Counted from the first letter of the stretch, positions 8,987-19,018 are shown. The stretch: 49,792 nt of DNA from an uncultured Anaerolineales bacterium (GCA_949319575.1 CASGHD010000116.1:1-49792), one strand, 5' to 3'. The notes: generated by a model not told the origin, from the sequence alone. Numbers and translations are program-made.

Positions 8987-11527
8987 ATGGCAGACTCAAA
9001 TTTTTACCTCGGACGCGAGTACGATCCGAAAACTCAAAAAGTAATCGCGAAGAATATCAATTACGATCCCGCCGACCTCACCACTCATGCTGTGGTAACC
9101 GGCATGACGGGTTCAGGCAAGACCGGTTTATGCGTTGCCCTGCTCGAAGAAGCCGCGTTGCAGGGAATCCCCGCCATCATCATTGACCCGAAGGGCGACC
9201 TCACAAATTTAATTTTGCACTTTCCCGAACTTAATCCGCAAGATTTTCAGCCTTGGATAGACGCAGACCTTGCGCGTCGCTCTGGCAAGACTCTCGAACA
9301 GGTCGCAACGGATGCTTCCATGTCGTGGCGAAACGGTTTGCAAGAGTGGGGGATGACACCAGAACGCGTGCTTGCCCTCAAGAACTCTGTGCAGTTTGCA
9401 GTGTTCACGCCCGGCTCCGATTCAGGAATACCCGTCAGCGTGTTATCGTCGCTTGCCGCGCCTGAAATTTCATGGCAGGACAATCGCGAAAGTCTGCGTG
9501 AACGAATCTCAAGCACGGTCACAGCATTATTAGGACTGGTCGGCATCAACGATATTGACCCGATTCGGTCACGCGAACATATTTTGCTTTCCAACATTTT
9601 CGAAAACGCGTGGAGTCAAGGCAAAGACGTTGAACTCACCGAGTTGATCTTGCAAACGCAAACCCCGCCTTTCGATAAACTTGGTGCGTTCTCGGTAGAC
9701 ACCTTCTTCCCCGCCAAAGACCGCATGGAATTGGCGATGGTGTTGAACAACATCCTCGCCTCGCCCGCGTTCGAATCCTGGCGCGAAGGTCAATCGCTTG
9801 ATGTCGCATCCTTGCTGTACACTCCCGAAGGAAAACCGCGTCACAGCATCTTTTATCTTGCGCATCTATCCGACGCCGAGCGCATGTTCTTCGTCACACT
9901 GTTGTTCTCCGCCGTCGAAACATGGATGCGCGCGCAAAGCGGCGCAACCTCCCTGCGCGCGCTCCTCTACATGGACGAAATCTTCGGCTACCTTCCGCCG
10001 CTGGGCAACCCGCCTTCCAAAGAACCTTTGCTTCGCATGTTGAAACAAGCGCGCGCCTTCGGCTTGGGTTTATTGCTCGCCACACAAAACCCGGTGGACG
10101 TGGATTACAAAGGATTGTCCAACGCCGGCACATGGTTTATCGGCAAACTGCAAACCGACCAGGACAAAAACCGCTTGCTCGACGGGCTCGAAAGCGCGGC
10201 GGGCGGCGTCTCGCGCGGCGTGTTCGATAAATTAATTTCATCGCTCGGCAAACGCGTTTTTGTTTTGCACAACGTCCACTCGAAGGCGCCGCAGTTATTG
10301 CAAACGCGCTGGGTGATGAACTTCCTCGCCGGTCCCATCACGCGGACTCAGATCCCCGCGCTGAATCAACTCGCCAATGCGGATGCTTCGCTTCCGACTC
10401 AGGGTCAGCCTGCTTCGCCCTCCTCAACATTTTCCACGCCTCAACCTTCTTTCATGGCGTCTGCGCCGCGAACTCAGTCTCCAGTCTCCAGTCCCCAGTC
10501 TCCAATTCCCCAAACCTCCAATTCTCTTTTCTCAACTACAAAGCCTTCCCTTCCTCCCGCCATCCGCGAATATTTCCTCCCGCAAAACCTCAGCCTGCCC
10601 GAAGCCTTCAAAGCCGCGAATCAACCCGCGCCCTCCGAAGCGATGATCGAAAGCATCGTGTACAAGCCGGCGTTGCTGGCATCCGCCCAAATCCGCATCC
10701 TCGACCGCAAACTCGGCGTGGATAGCGAGATCGCGCGCACGGCGGTTGTCGCGTCGCCTGAAAAGCGCGGCACAGTTCGCTGGGAGGATTATGTCGCCAC
10801 CGGCAAACCTATGGATAACGTGGACACCTCTCCCGCGCCCTCTACCAAATTTGGCGCGTTAGACGCGCCGTTGAACGATTCGAAATTGATGACCGCCTTG
10901 CAAAAAGACTTCACCGATTGGGTCTTCCGCAATTCCTCCATCACCGCGCGGGCGAATCAGGCGTTGAAAGTGTTCGCCGGTCCCGACGTGACGCAAGCGG
11001 AATTTATGACCGCCTGCTCCGACGCGGCGCGTTCCCTGCGCGATGCCGAACTCGAAAAGAAAACCGCCGCCATCGACAAGAAGATCAAATCCATCGAAGA
11101 CAAAATCTATCGGGAAGAACGCGAACTCCGACAGGATCAGGAAGATGCGAGGAACCGTAACATCGAAGCCGGGCTGAATGGGGTGGAGGCAGTGGCCGGC
11201 TTGTTTGGGCTGGGACGCAAGAAGAGTCTCTCCACGCCGGTGTCCAAGTTCCGCATGGCGAAGAATGCAAAAGAAGATGTGCGCGAATCGGAAGAAGCCA
11301 TCCAGCAATTTAAAAACGATATTGACGATCTTCAAAGACAGCGTGAACAGATCGCGGCGGAGATCACCGAGCGCTGGGGCAGAGCCGCCAGCGAAACGAC
11401 CGAGGTGACCGTGAACCCCAAGAAGACCGATGTATATGTAAATTTATTCGGCGTGGGCTGGATGCCTTATTATCTCGTGAAATCGGGCGGCGCCTCGCTT
11501 GAACTCCCCGCATTCGGGGTGGAGTAA
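8987..11527 (+). CDS. HerA/VirB4-like ATP-binding protein (DUF87-type)
   Basis: HAVVTGMTGSGKTGLCVALLEEAALQGIPAIIIDPKGDLTNL...LLYMDEIFGYLPP...LLLATQNP. Confidence 0.85.
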   Translation: MADSNFYLGREYDPKTQKVIAKNINYDPADLTTHAVVTGMTGSGKTGLCVALLEEAALQGIPAIIIDPKGDLTNLILHFPELNPQDFQPWIDADLARRSGKTLEQVATDASMSWRNGLQEWGMTPERVLALKNSVQFAVFTPGSDSGIPVSVLSSLAAPEISWQDNRESLRERISSTVTALLGLVGINDIDPIRSREHILLSNIFENAWSQGKDVELTELILQTQTPPFDKLGAFSVDTFFPAKDRMELAMVLNNILASPAFESWREGQSLDVASLLYTPEGKPRHSIFYLAHLSDAERMFFVTLLFSAVETWMRAQSGATSLRALLYMDEIFGYLPPLGNPPSKEPLLRMLKQARAFGLGLLLATQNPVDVDYKGLSNAGTWFIGKLQTDQDKNRLLDGLESAAGGVSRGVFDKLISSLGKRVFVLHNVHSKAPQLLQTRWVMNFLAGPITRTQIPALNQLANADASLPTQGQPASPSSTFSTPQPSFMASAPRTQSPVSSPQSPIPQTSNSLFSTTKPSLPPAIREYFLPQNLSLPEAFKAANQPAPSEAMIESIVYKPALLASAQIRILDRKLGVDSEIARTAVVASPEKRGTVRWEDYVATGKPMDNVDTSPAPSTKFGALDAPLNDSKLMTALQKDFTDWVFRNSSITARANQALKVFAGPDVTQAEFMTACSDAARSLRDAELEKKTAAIDKKIKSIEDKIYREERELRQDQEDARNRNIEAGLNGVEAVAGLFGLGRKKSLSTPVSKFRMAKNAKEDVRESEEAIQQFKNDIDDLQRQREQIAAEITERWGRAASETTEVTVNPKKTDVYVNLFGVGWMPYYLVKSGGASLELPAFGVE
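10471..10534. repeat. Intragenic pyrimidine-rich heptad/octad array
   Basis: aactcagtctccagtctccagtccccagtctccaattccccaaacctccaattctc, in frame (TQSPVSSPQSPIPQTSNS). Confidence 0.75.
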
Positions 11528-11562
11528 TCTTCGCAATTAACCACCCCTGCAACGGGAGAGAC

Positions 11563-12198
11563 ATGTTCTGGATCATATTCGCAGTCGCATTTTGGGGATT
11601 CTTTCACTCGTTCAACTCGTCTTATGCGGTCAAGGAATTTGTCCGCCGCGCGTTGGGTGATGGTTTCATGAAATTCTACCGCCTCGCCTTTAACGTCTTT
11701 GCGGTGTTGACCTTTTTGCCGATTCCCCTCCTGTTGGTTGCGCTTCCCAGCCGATTGCTATATCGCGCCCCGTTCCCATTTGGGCAGATGATGATCGCCG
11801 GGCAGGTGTTCTTCGCCGCTTGTTTATTCACCGCCTTTTATCATTATGGGATTCTGTATTTCATTGGCGTGCGGCAGTTGGATGAACATTCCGGCGAACG
11901 CAATTTGGTTGTGAGCGGCTCGTACGCGGTTGTGCGGCATCCCTTTTATACGTATTTCCTTTTTTTTCTCTGGCTGACCCCGTTGATGACGGTCAACTTG
12001 TTGATCGTATATCTTTCGCTGACTATCTATATCCATGTCGGTATTTATTTCGAGGAGCGAAAGTTACTCTGCGAGTTCGGCGAACAGTATGCAAAATACC
12101 GGGCGAATACGCCGATGCTTATCCCCGGTTTGAAATTTGGCGGGAACAAACCGCGTTCCTCACTCGTTCTAGAACCGCAATCGACGGACAAGGCATAA
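11563..12198 (+). CDS. Isoprenylcysteine/phospholipid methyltransferase-family membrane protein
   Basis: Several TM helices; LVVSGSYAVVRHPFYTYF...EERKLLCEFGEQYAKYRANTPMLIPG. Confidence 0.7.
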   Translation: MFWIIFAVAFWGFFHSFNSSYAVKEFVRRALGDGFMKFYRLAFNVFAVLTFLPIPLLLVALPSRLLYRAPFPFGQMMIAGQVFFAACLFTAFYHYGILYFIGVRQLDEHSGERNLVVSGSYAVVRHPFYTYFLFFLWLTPLMTVNLLIVYLSLTIYIHVGIYFEERKLLCEFGEQYAKYRANTPMLIPGLKFGGNKPRSSLVLEPQSTDKA

Positions 12199-12257
12199 CT
12201 CGTTTTCTTAGTTGAGACTTAAGTTTGCCTGACCGGTGAAGGTATAATTTTTCACCT

Positions 12258-14144
12258 ATGGCTTCCATTTCCAAACCCTATCAACCCACCCCTGCGGTAC
12301 CGCAAATCCTTGCCGCGCTGGTGACCGGCGCGACGTTATTCCTCGGTATCATCGTCGTATGGACGCTGGGCTACCAACTCTTATATGCCGGGCGCATCTT
12401 CCCCGGCGTTTCGGTTGCCGGCGTGAGCCTCTCCGGGCTCACGCGCGATGAAGCCGCGCTGAAGTTAAGCCAAACGCTGTCGTACCCGATCACGGGGAAG
12501 ATTCTTTTCCGGGATGGCGAAAAAGTTTGGGTCGCGTCGCCAGCGGAATTAGGCATGGTGTTCGATCCCTCCTCCACAGCCGGAGCCGCCTTCCAGTTGG
12601 GAAGAAGCGGCGGGTTATTCGGTTCGTTGTCCGGTCAAATTCAGGCGCGTAGCGCGGGCGTCGATGTGCCGGCGGTCATCCTGTTCGACCAGCGCGTGGC
12701 GACTCAGTATTTGAGTCAGATCAGCGCGCAGATCGATCAACCGCTGGCAGAGGCGAGCCTCGAACTCGAAGGGACGAATGTGGTTGCCAAAGCGGGGCAG
12801 GTGGGGCGCGAATTGAAGATCGAAGCGACGATGGTGTATCTCGGCGCGCAATTGCAGACTTTTACAGACGGCGAAGTATCGCTGGTGGTGCAAGAGATTC
12901 AGCCCCAGATTCTGGATGTGAGCGCGCAAGCCGATGCGGCGCGACAGGTGTTGAGCCAGCCGCTTACGTTGTCGATTCAAAATTCAACGGACGGCGACCC
13001 CGGCCCCTATGTGTATGACGCGCAAGTGTTGGCAAGTTTGCTCGGCGTGCAACGCGCGCAAAACGGAACGCAAACTGAGGCGCATGTAGTTTTAAACTCA
13101 GAGGGTTTGCGCAACCTGCTCAACCCGATCAAAGCAGAAGTGGATCGCGCGCCCTCCAATGCCAAATTCATCTTCAACGACGATACGAAACAATTGGACT
13201 TGATGGAAGATTCAAAAACAGGCAGGGCAATGGATGTGAACGCCAGCATTGCAACCATTAACGACGCGTTGTTTCGCGGCGAGCACACAGTTTCGCTGGT
13301 GATCAACGAAGCGCAGCCGAAAATCCCCGGCGCGGCAACGGGGCAGGAATTGGGGATCACCGAATTGATCGCCTCTGAGACATCGTACTTTTATGGCTCA
13401 AGCCAGGAACGCATTCAAAATATCAAAGCCGCCGCGGAACGCTTTCACGGCGTCATGATCGCGCCGGGCGAAATCTTTTCGATGGGCGCGGCGATGGGCG
13501 ATGTGAGCCTCGAAAACGGATTCGCCGAAGCGCTCATCATTTTTGGCGGGCGCACCATCAAGGGCGTGGGCGGCGGGGTGTGTCAGGTCAGCACCACGTT
13601 GTTCCGCGCGGTGTTCAATGCCGGCTTCCCGGTGGTGGAGCGCTATTCGCACGCGTATCGCGTATCCTATTATGAAATGACCGCCAGCGGCGCGGTTGAC
13701 CCCGATCTGGCAGGGTTGGACGCCACTGTGTATTTTCCGCTTGTGGATTTTAAATTCAAGAACGATTCGCCGTATTGGATCTTGATGGAAACCTACGTGA
13801 ACGAAAGCGGTCGTTCGCTGACGTGGAAAATGTATTCCACCTCCACAGGACGTACGGTTTCGTGGAACACGACAGGACCGGTCAATATTGTCCCTGCGCC
13901 ACCGCCCTTGCTTGAGGAGAACCCTGAACTCAAAAAGAACGAAATGAAACAGGTGGATTACGCCGCAAACGGCGCGGATGTCACCGTCACGCGCACCGTA
14001 TCTCAGGATGGCGCGGTGTTGTTTCAGGATCAATTCGTCACACACTATGAACCGTGGCAGGCGATTTGTGAATTCGGACCCGATTCGAGGAATCCCGAAA
14101 AACTGGCGGCAGAGAAAAAATTATGCCGCAACCCATCCACCTAG
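12258..14144 (+). CDS. VanW family protein with N-terminal peptidoglycan-binding-like repeats
   Basis: FHGVMIAPGEIFSMGAAMG...GGVCQVSTTLFRAVFNAGFPVVERYSHAYRVSYY. Confidence 0.9.
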   Translation: MASISKPYQPTPAVPQILAALVTGATLFLGIIVVWTLGYQLLYAGRIFPGVSVAGVSLSGLTRDEAALKLSQTLSYPITGKILFRDGEKVWVASPAELGMVFDPSSTAGAAFQLGRSGGLFGSLSGQIQARSAGVDVPAVILFDQRVATQYLSQISAQIDQPLAEASLELEGTNVVAKAGQVGRELKIEATMVYLGAQLQTFTDGEVSLVVQEIQPQILDVSAQADAARQVLSQPLTLSIQNSTDGDPGPYVYDAQVLASLLGVQRAQNGTQTEAHVVLNSEGLRNLLNPIKAEVDRAPSNAKFIFNDDTKQLDLMEDSKTGRAMDVNASIATINDALFRGEHTVSLVINEAQPKIPGAATGQELGITELIASETSYFYGSSQERIQNIKAAAERFHGVMIAPGEIFSMGAAMGDVSLENGFAEALIIFGGRTIKGVGGGVCQVSTTLFRAVFNAGFPVVERYSHAYRVSYYEMTASGAVDPDLAGLDATVYFPLVDFKFKNDSPYWILMETYVNESGRSLTWKMYSTSTGRTVSWNTTGPVNIVPAPPPLLEENPELKKNEMKQVDYAANGADVTVTRTVSQDGAVLFQDQFVTHYEPWQAICEFGPDSRNPEKLAAEKKLCRNPST

Positions 14145-14183
14145 GCGGTGGTAGAATTGCCCGCCACCAAGAAATGAGACGCG

Positions 14184-14402
14184 ATGATTGATACTACTTT
14201 GAAAGAAATTTTGCGATGCCCAAATTGTGTCCGCGCCACTGGCGGCGAACTCACCCTGCACAAGGATACATGGTTCATTTGCAAAGATTGCGGCCGCAAA
14301 TACCCCGTTGTCGATGACATCCCCGTCATGTTGATTGAAGAAGGGGATAAGTGGGTTGGCACAGCAGAAAGCGCCCTGCCGATCCCGCCTCCCTCGAAAT
14401 AA
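14184..14402 (+). CDS. Trm112 family protein
   Basis: LKEILRCPNCVRATGGELTL...ICKDCGRKYPVVDDIPVML. Confidence 0.9.
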   Translation: MIDTTLKEILRCPNCVRATGGELTLHKDTWFICKDCGRKYPVVDDIPVMLIEEGDKWVGTAESALPIPPPSK

Positions 14403-14403
14403 C

Positions 14404-14979
14404 GTGAGCGCGTTGCAAGACTTCCTGAACGACCTCACCAGCGGAGACGAAACGAGGGCAGAAAAATCCGTTTCAGCGCTTGCCGAACTGGGCGAGAATG
14501 CAATTCCTGCACTATTGGACTTAACCGCTTCTGCGGATGTGGACACCCGTTGGTGGGCGGTTCGCGCGCTGTCGCAATCGCCTCATGTTTCGACGGGACA
14601 GTTGATCCCGTTCCTCAACGACGCCGCCCCTGAGGTACGCCAATGCGCGGCGCTGGGGCTAGCGGCAAAGCCGGACGGAAGCGCGACCCAGCCTCTCGTC
14701 CGCGCGTTGAACGATGTTGACTCGCTGGTCTGCAATCTCGCGGCTCATGCGTTGGTCAAAATTGGCAAACCCGCTGTCCCGTCGCTGATCGAAGCGGTGG
14801 ATCACGAATCGCAGGCGGTGAGGATTCGCGCCATCCGCGCGTTGGCAGAAATCCGAGATTACCGCGCGATCCCCGCGTTGATGCGGGTGATCGAAGAAGA
14901 TTCGGCGGCGCTTGGATATTGGGCAAAGGAAGGTTTGGAACGACTTGGATTGGACATGGTGTATTTGAAACCGGTGTAA
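14404..14979 (+). CDS. HEAT repeat protein
   Basis: Repeated ALxxxGxxAIPALLDL units; GTG start at 14404 in frame with ORF 14335..14979. Confidence 0.8.
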   Translation: MSALQDFLNDLTSGDETRAEKSVSALAELGENAIPALLDLTASADVDTRWWAVRALSQSPHVSTGQLIPFLNDAAPEVRQCAALGLAAKPDGSATQPLVRALNDVDSLVCNLAAHALVKIGKPAVPSLIEAVDHESQAVRIRAIRALAEIRDYRAIPALMRVIEEDSAALGYWAKEGLERLGLDMVYLKPV

Positions 14980-16427
14980 TGAAAATGAACTTTCTAAAAA
15001 ACATGAAACGCCCCTCGATTGGGGCAATGATTTTCTGGGTTGTAACGGCTGGTTTGGCAATCGGCGCTTTTGTGGCTGTCAAGAACCTGACCACTTGTTG
15101 GGTGGTGACCCCGCTCCCCGGCTGGGCTCCCTCCGAATGCAAAACCGTGCAGAGCGGCGCGGATGGACCCACCCTTACGAACAGCGAAGGCGCGCCCGTG
15201 CCGGGACCGGAGACTTTACCCGACCCGGTCATCATCCCTGCCAGCGACTTGCCGCCTGCCTGGGATGGCGCAAGCCGTATCACTGTGTTGATCATTGGGT
15301 TGGACGCGCGCGATACCGATACCAGCGCGCCGCGCTCCGATACGATGATCCTTCTCACGATCGACCCGTTAACGAAAACGGCGGGTATGTTATCCGTTCC
15401 GCGCGATATGTGGGTGAACATTCCGGGCTTTGGGTATAGCCGCATCAATACCGCTTATTCCTCCGGTGAAGGCAATAAATTGCCGGGCGGCGGACCAGAA
15501 CTTGCGCGAAAAACGGTGGAACAATTTATCGGCGTGCCGGTGCAGTATTATGCGCAGGTCGATTTCAATACGTTTGTTCAATTCATTGACCGTATTGGCG
15601 GTGTCGATATTAACAACGAGGAAGATCTGCGGTTGGACCCGGTTGGCGGCGGCACGGATAAAATTCGGCTTACCTGTTGTGGGATGCGTCATTTGGCTGG
15701 AACCACGGCGCTTGCTTATGCCCGTCATCGCAAAACCGGTGAGGGCGATTTCTCCCGCGCGCAGCGCCAGCAAAAATTGATCCTTGCGATCCGCGATAAA
15801 GTGCTCGACCCGGCGAACTTCCCCACGTTGATCACCCAGGCAGACGATTTCTACAACGAGTTTTCGTCCGGCATCCGCACCAACATGCCGCTCGATGTGG
15901 CGATCCAACTGGCAGTGCTTGCCAAGGATATTCCCGCTGAAAGCATCGAACAAGGCGCTATCGATACCACCATGGTGGCGTTCGATAACGTCATCCTGGG
16001 CGGGCAGGATGCCAGCATCATGAAACCGTTGCCGGACAAGATCCGCATCCTGCGCGATGAGATTTTCACATCGGCTGGAGCGCTCAGCCCGCTGGCTCCG
16101 CAAGACGACCTGACCGCGTTGATGCGCCTCGATCTTGCCCGCGTCCGCGTGTTGAACGGTTCGTTCACGCCGGGGCTTGAAACCAATACCGGTAATTATT
16201 TCCTCGCCCAGGGGATGCAGGTGACGGAAGTTGGTTCTGCCGACCGGGCGTATGACCGCACGGTGATCGTGTTGTATGCGCCAAAACTTTACACGCTCAA
16301 ATACTTGCAGATGGTGTTCGGTATTGCCGAGAATGCGCTGATACAGATCAAACCAGACCCGGCGCAAAATGTGGATGTGGAGATCCGCATCGGCAACGAT
16401 TGGGCGAATAACAACCCCATGCCATGA
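14979..16427 (+). CDS. LytR-CpsA-Psr (LCP) family protein
   Basis: ITVLIIGLDARDTDTSAPRSDTMILLTIDPLTKTAGMLSVPRDMWVNIPG...YARHRKTGEGDFSRAQRQQ; ATG overlaps upstream stop (TAATG). Confidence 0.95.
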   Translation: MKMNFLKNMKRPSIGAMIFWVVTAGLAIGAFVAVKNLTTCWVVTPLPGWAPSECKTVQSGADGPTLTNSEGAPVPGPETLPDPVIIPASDLPPAWDGASRITVLIIGLDARDTDTSAPRSDTMILLTIDPLTKTAGMLSVPRDMWVNIPGFGYSRINTAYSSGEGNKLPGGGPELARKTVEQFIGVPVQYYAQVDFNTFVQFIDRIGGVDINNEEDLRLDPVGGGTDKIRLTCCGMRHLAGTTALAYARHRKTGEGDFSRAQRQQKLILAIRDKVLDPANFPTLITQADDFYNEFSSGIRTNMPLDVAIQLAVLAKDIPAESIEQGAIDTTMVAFDNVILGGQDASIMKPLPDKIRILRDEIFTSAGALSPLAPQDDLTALMRLDLARVRVLNGSFTPGLETNTGNYFLAQGMQVTEVGSADRAYDRTVIVLYAPKLYTLKYLQMVFGIAENALIQIKPDPAQNVDVEIRIGNDWANNNPMP

Positions 16428-16430
16428 CAA

Positions 16431-16458
16431 AACTCCCTCTTGAAAAAGAGGGAGTTTT
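16431..16458. terminator. Bidirectional intrinsic terminator
   Basis: AACTCCCTCTTGAAAAAGAGGGAGTTTTT between convergent genes. Confidence 0.85.
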
Positions 16459-17324
16459 TATTTTGGTTGTTGGAAGGTGAGTTTGAACCCGCCGGAATAA
16501 TGTTCGCCTGAGGAGGTCTGGCAGGCGGGGGCGATCAACCCGGAGGCCACGTCGCTCCCTTGCGCGAGTTGCACAGAGTAAGCGATGTTTGGAGTCATCA
16601 GGAAGTCGGCATAGCCGTTTCCCAATTCGGGTTTCAGGCCGGTGAAGAAGCGATCCTCGTTCGTTTCCCACGTGATTCTGATTCCCATGCCCGGCATTTG
16701 TCTGCGGTTTGAATTAAGCACAAGCACCTGCAATAAGCCGTCCGGCAGGTTTGAATCGCACAGCGATTCTTGCGCGATCAACTTGAACGAGACGCCAATG
16801 GTTGGAATTGGAGTTTGTGTTGGGCGGGGTGTTGCCGCGACAGCAAAGGTTTGAGTTGGAGTTACTTCCGGCGTGGAGGTAAAAATTTCCTGTGTAGGCG
16901 ATGTTGGGATCGGCGAGAGTGTGCTTGGCGGCAGGCTGGGTTGTATATCCGCAGGTTGCATGCTTGGCGTTGATGGCGGTGGGACGAGGGCAATGCCGTT
17001 TCCCTGTAATGCCGCAGACAAAAGCACGACCTGATCGGCGCTTTGAAATTCTCCGTTGGCAAGCAGGCGTTGCGCCTGGGCGTTCAACGCTTCAATGGAA
17101 TTGGTGTCGCCAAGCAGGGCAAGGCGGGCTTGGGCGCGTTCTATATTTCCGGCGCCGGCATACGCGGCGGCAATCGCGGAACGGTATTGATCTTTGAAAT
17201 CGTCTCGCAGGGCGCTGGGGACCGCGTCGACGACTTGAAGCGGCGAGATCACCCAGGCGTAGGCGAGCCCGGCTCCAAATCCGAGAAGAAGCGCAAGGAA
17301 GACGCCCCAGGGGAAGCGGCTCAT
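16458..17324 (-). CDS. Membrane-anchored protein of unknown function (paralogue of 17321..17668)
   Basis: MSRFPWGVFLALLLGFGAGLAYAWVISPLQVVDAVPSALRDDFKDQYRSAIAAAY; Pro/Thr-rich linker and C-terminal domain. Confidence 0.75.
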   Translation of the reverse strand: MSRFPWGVFLALLLGFGAGLAYAWVISPLQVVDAVPSALRDDFKDQYRSAIAAAYAGAGNIERAQARLALLGDTNSIEALNAQAQRLLANGEFQSADQVVLLSAALQGNGIALVPPPSTPSMQPADIQPSLPPSTLSPIPTSPTQEIFTSTPEVTPTQTFAVAATPRPTQTPIPTIGVSFKLIAQESLCDSNLPDGLLQVLVLNSNRRQMPGMGIRITWETNEDRFFTGLKPELGNGYADFLMTPNIAYSVQLAQGSDVASGLIAPACQTSSGEHYSGGFKLTFQQPK

Positions 17325-17668
17325 GGAATCCCGCTCCAGGCTTGCAGGGCAGTGACGAGCTCTTGAATCAATGCAAGGTCCGGCTCGGCGAATTGGTTTG
17401 CGCGCGCATAGGTCCACCCTTGCGATGCGATGGATGTGGGGGATTGAGAGCCAAAGATGGCGAGTTGCCGGGCAGAGAGGCCGGGGTCGCGGTGCGAATG
17501 ATACGCCTCGGCGACCATCAACACATAATCAGCTTTGAAGTCGGCGCGCAGGGTGTCGGGTGTGAGGTTGAAGAAATCGACGGGATCGATGATCCACCCA
17601 TACACAATGCCCGCGCCAATTCCGATGAAGAGAGCAAGAACGACAAACAGCCAGCGATGTATTTTCAT
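17321..17668 (-). CDS. Small membrane-anchored protein of unknown function
   Basis: MKIHRWLFVVLALFIGIGAGIVYGWIIDPVDFFNLTPDTLRADFKADYVLMVAEAY; stop overlaps next start. Confidence 0.75.
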   Translation of the reverse strand: MKIHRWLFVVLALFIGIGAGIVYGWIIDPVDFFNLTPDTLRADFKADYVLMVAEAYHSHRDPGLSARQLAIFGSQSPTSIASQGWTYARANQFAEPDLALIQELVTALQAWSGIP

Positions 17669-17883
17669 GAATAAATATCCGGGCAGGTGATCGGCGGCGC
17701 CCAGAAACGCTTCCTTACCGTTGCTGTCTTTCGACCCTGGCGGGGTTCGAAAGGTTCTGCCGCGCCGAGCCTGCCCGGACGGGCGAAGGATACCCGATGT
17801 GGGGAGGGGTGTCAATTAGGATGGTGAGGAAATTAAATACGAACAGCCAGCGAGCAATCAGCGCTGGCTGTTCGTTCTTGTCA

Positions 17884-18342
17884 TTATCCATTTAAATGCG
17901 CTTGCGTATTCCAGCCGAGCCAGTAATGCAGGAGGTCGTTCATGAGTTGCTTGAATTCGGGGTAGCCGACCGGTTTTACCAGATAACTATTTGCGTGGTT
18001 GTAGTAGGCTCTGGATACATCTTTTTCCGCTTCCGAGGTGGTGAGGATGATCACCGGAATCGCTTTCAGCGTTTCATCTTCTTTGATGGTTTTCAGCACA
18101 TCGATCCCGTCCACCTTGGGCAGGCGCAGGTCGAGCAAAATGATCTGGGGGCGCGTTTTGTTTTCGGGGTTGGAATAGTCGCCTCGATGTTGAAGAAAAT
18201 CAAGCGCCGATTGTCCATCGAAAAAGTGCTGGACTTCGTTCGCGATACGATGCTCTTCGAGGGTGCGGATGACAAGTTCGGCGTGGTCCGCATTATCTTC
18301 CACGAGCATCACAAGGTAGGGTCTCCCGGTAGTTTTCATCAT
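17884..18342 (-). CDS. Stand-alone CheY-like response regulator (Rcp1-like)
   Basis: VMLVEDNADHAELVIRTLEE...IILLDLRLPKVDGIDVLKTIKE...VIILTTSEAEKDV...YLVKPVGY. Confidence 0.95.
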   Translation of the reverse strand: MMKTTGRPYLVMLVEDNADHAELVIRTLEEHRIANEVQHFFDGQSALDFLQHRGDYSNPENKTRPQIILLDLRLPKVDGIDVLKTIKEDETLKAIPVIILTTSEAEKDVSRAYYNHANSYLVKPVGYPEFKQLMNDLLHYWLGWNTQAHLNG

Positions 18343-18401
18343 AATATCTTGTTGCGGAACATTCTAACTCATTTTCAGTTTTTGGCGTCGCCTAAATTTC
18401 C

Positions 18402-18589
18402 GGCGCTAGCGTTTTTGACGGGAAATGCTTTTTCAAACACAAAGGCTTGCATTGACGGTTCGTCTTTCGCTCACCGTGTCGAAATGGCACGACGGTCACA
18501 AAGGAAAAAACCAAGGAATCCAGACTTTTTTCCCCTTTGTGTACTTTGTGTCCTTCGTGGTGAAGCTCTGTCCCGTTAATTACGGGAGA
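18402..18589. mobile_element. MITE-like element copy 2
   Basis: Homologous to 3725..3865, with about 41 bp extra internally; flanked by CCTAAATTTCC direct repeats (18391-18401, 18590-18600). Confidence 0.75.
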
Positions 18590-18682
18590 CCTAAATTTCC
18601 CATAGTCCAAAATAAAACCGACACTACAGACGTGTTATAATTTTGGGAGCAAATAACGCTCAGTCAACCTGGAGGATGTATC

Positions 18683-19018
18683 ATGGAAATTACGACTCAG
18701 GAATTCAAACATTGTGAAATGATCAAAGTCAAGGGCCGGGTGGATAGCGCGACGGCTCCGCAACTTGCGCAGACTCTCGAGAAAGCAAACGAGGATGGTA
18801 AATACAAGTTGGTGATGGATATGAGCGAACTGGAATACATGTCCAGCGCGGGGTTCCGCGCCTTGCTTGCCGCTCAACGCAACGCAAAGAAATATAACCG
18901 CGGTGAAGTTGTGCTCGTTGGCGTGCCCGACCGGATCCGTGAAGCGCTTGAACTTGCGGGTTTTACTGAACTTTTCAAAACGTTTGACGATCCCCTTCAG
19001 GCTGTCGGGCATTTCTAA
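18683..19018 (+). CDS. STAS-domain anti-sigma factor antagonist (RsbV/SpoIIAA-like)
   Basis: KVKGRVDSATAPQLAQTLEKA...LVMDMSELEYMSSAGFRALLAAQR. Confidence 0.95.
   Translation: MEITTQEFKHCEMIKVKGRVDSATAPQLAQTLEKANEDGKYKLVMDMSELEYMSSAGFRALLAAQRNAKKYNRGEVVLVGVPDRIREALELAGFTELFKTFDDPLQAVGHF

Noticed and set aside
8987-11527. HerA-NurA type defence or repair system
   Set aside because: HerA-like ATPase present but no NurA or other nuclease partner adjacent
15390-16430. 346-aa minus-strand ORF opposite the LCP gene
   Set aside because: Antisense shadow ORF, His/Arg-rich, no motifs; LCP frame is clear
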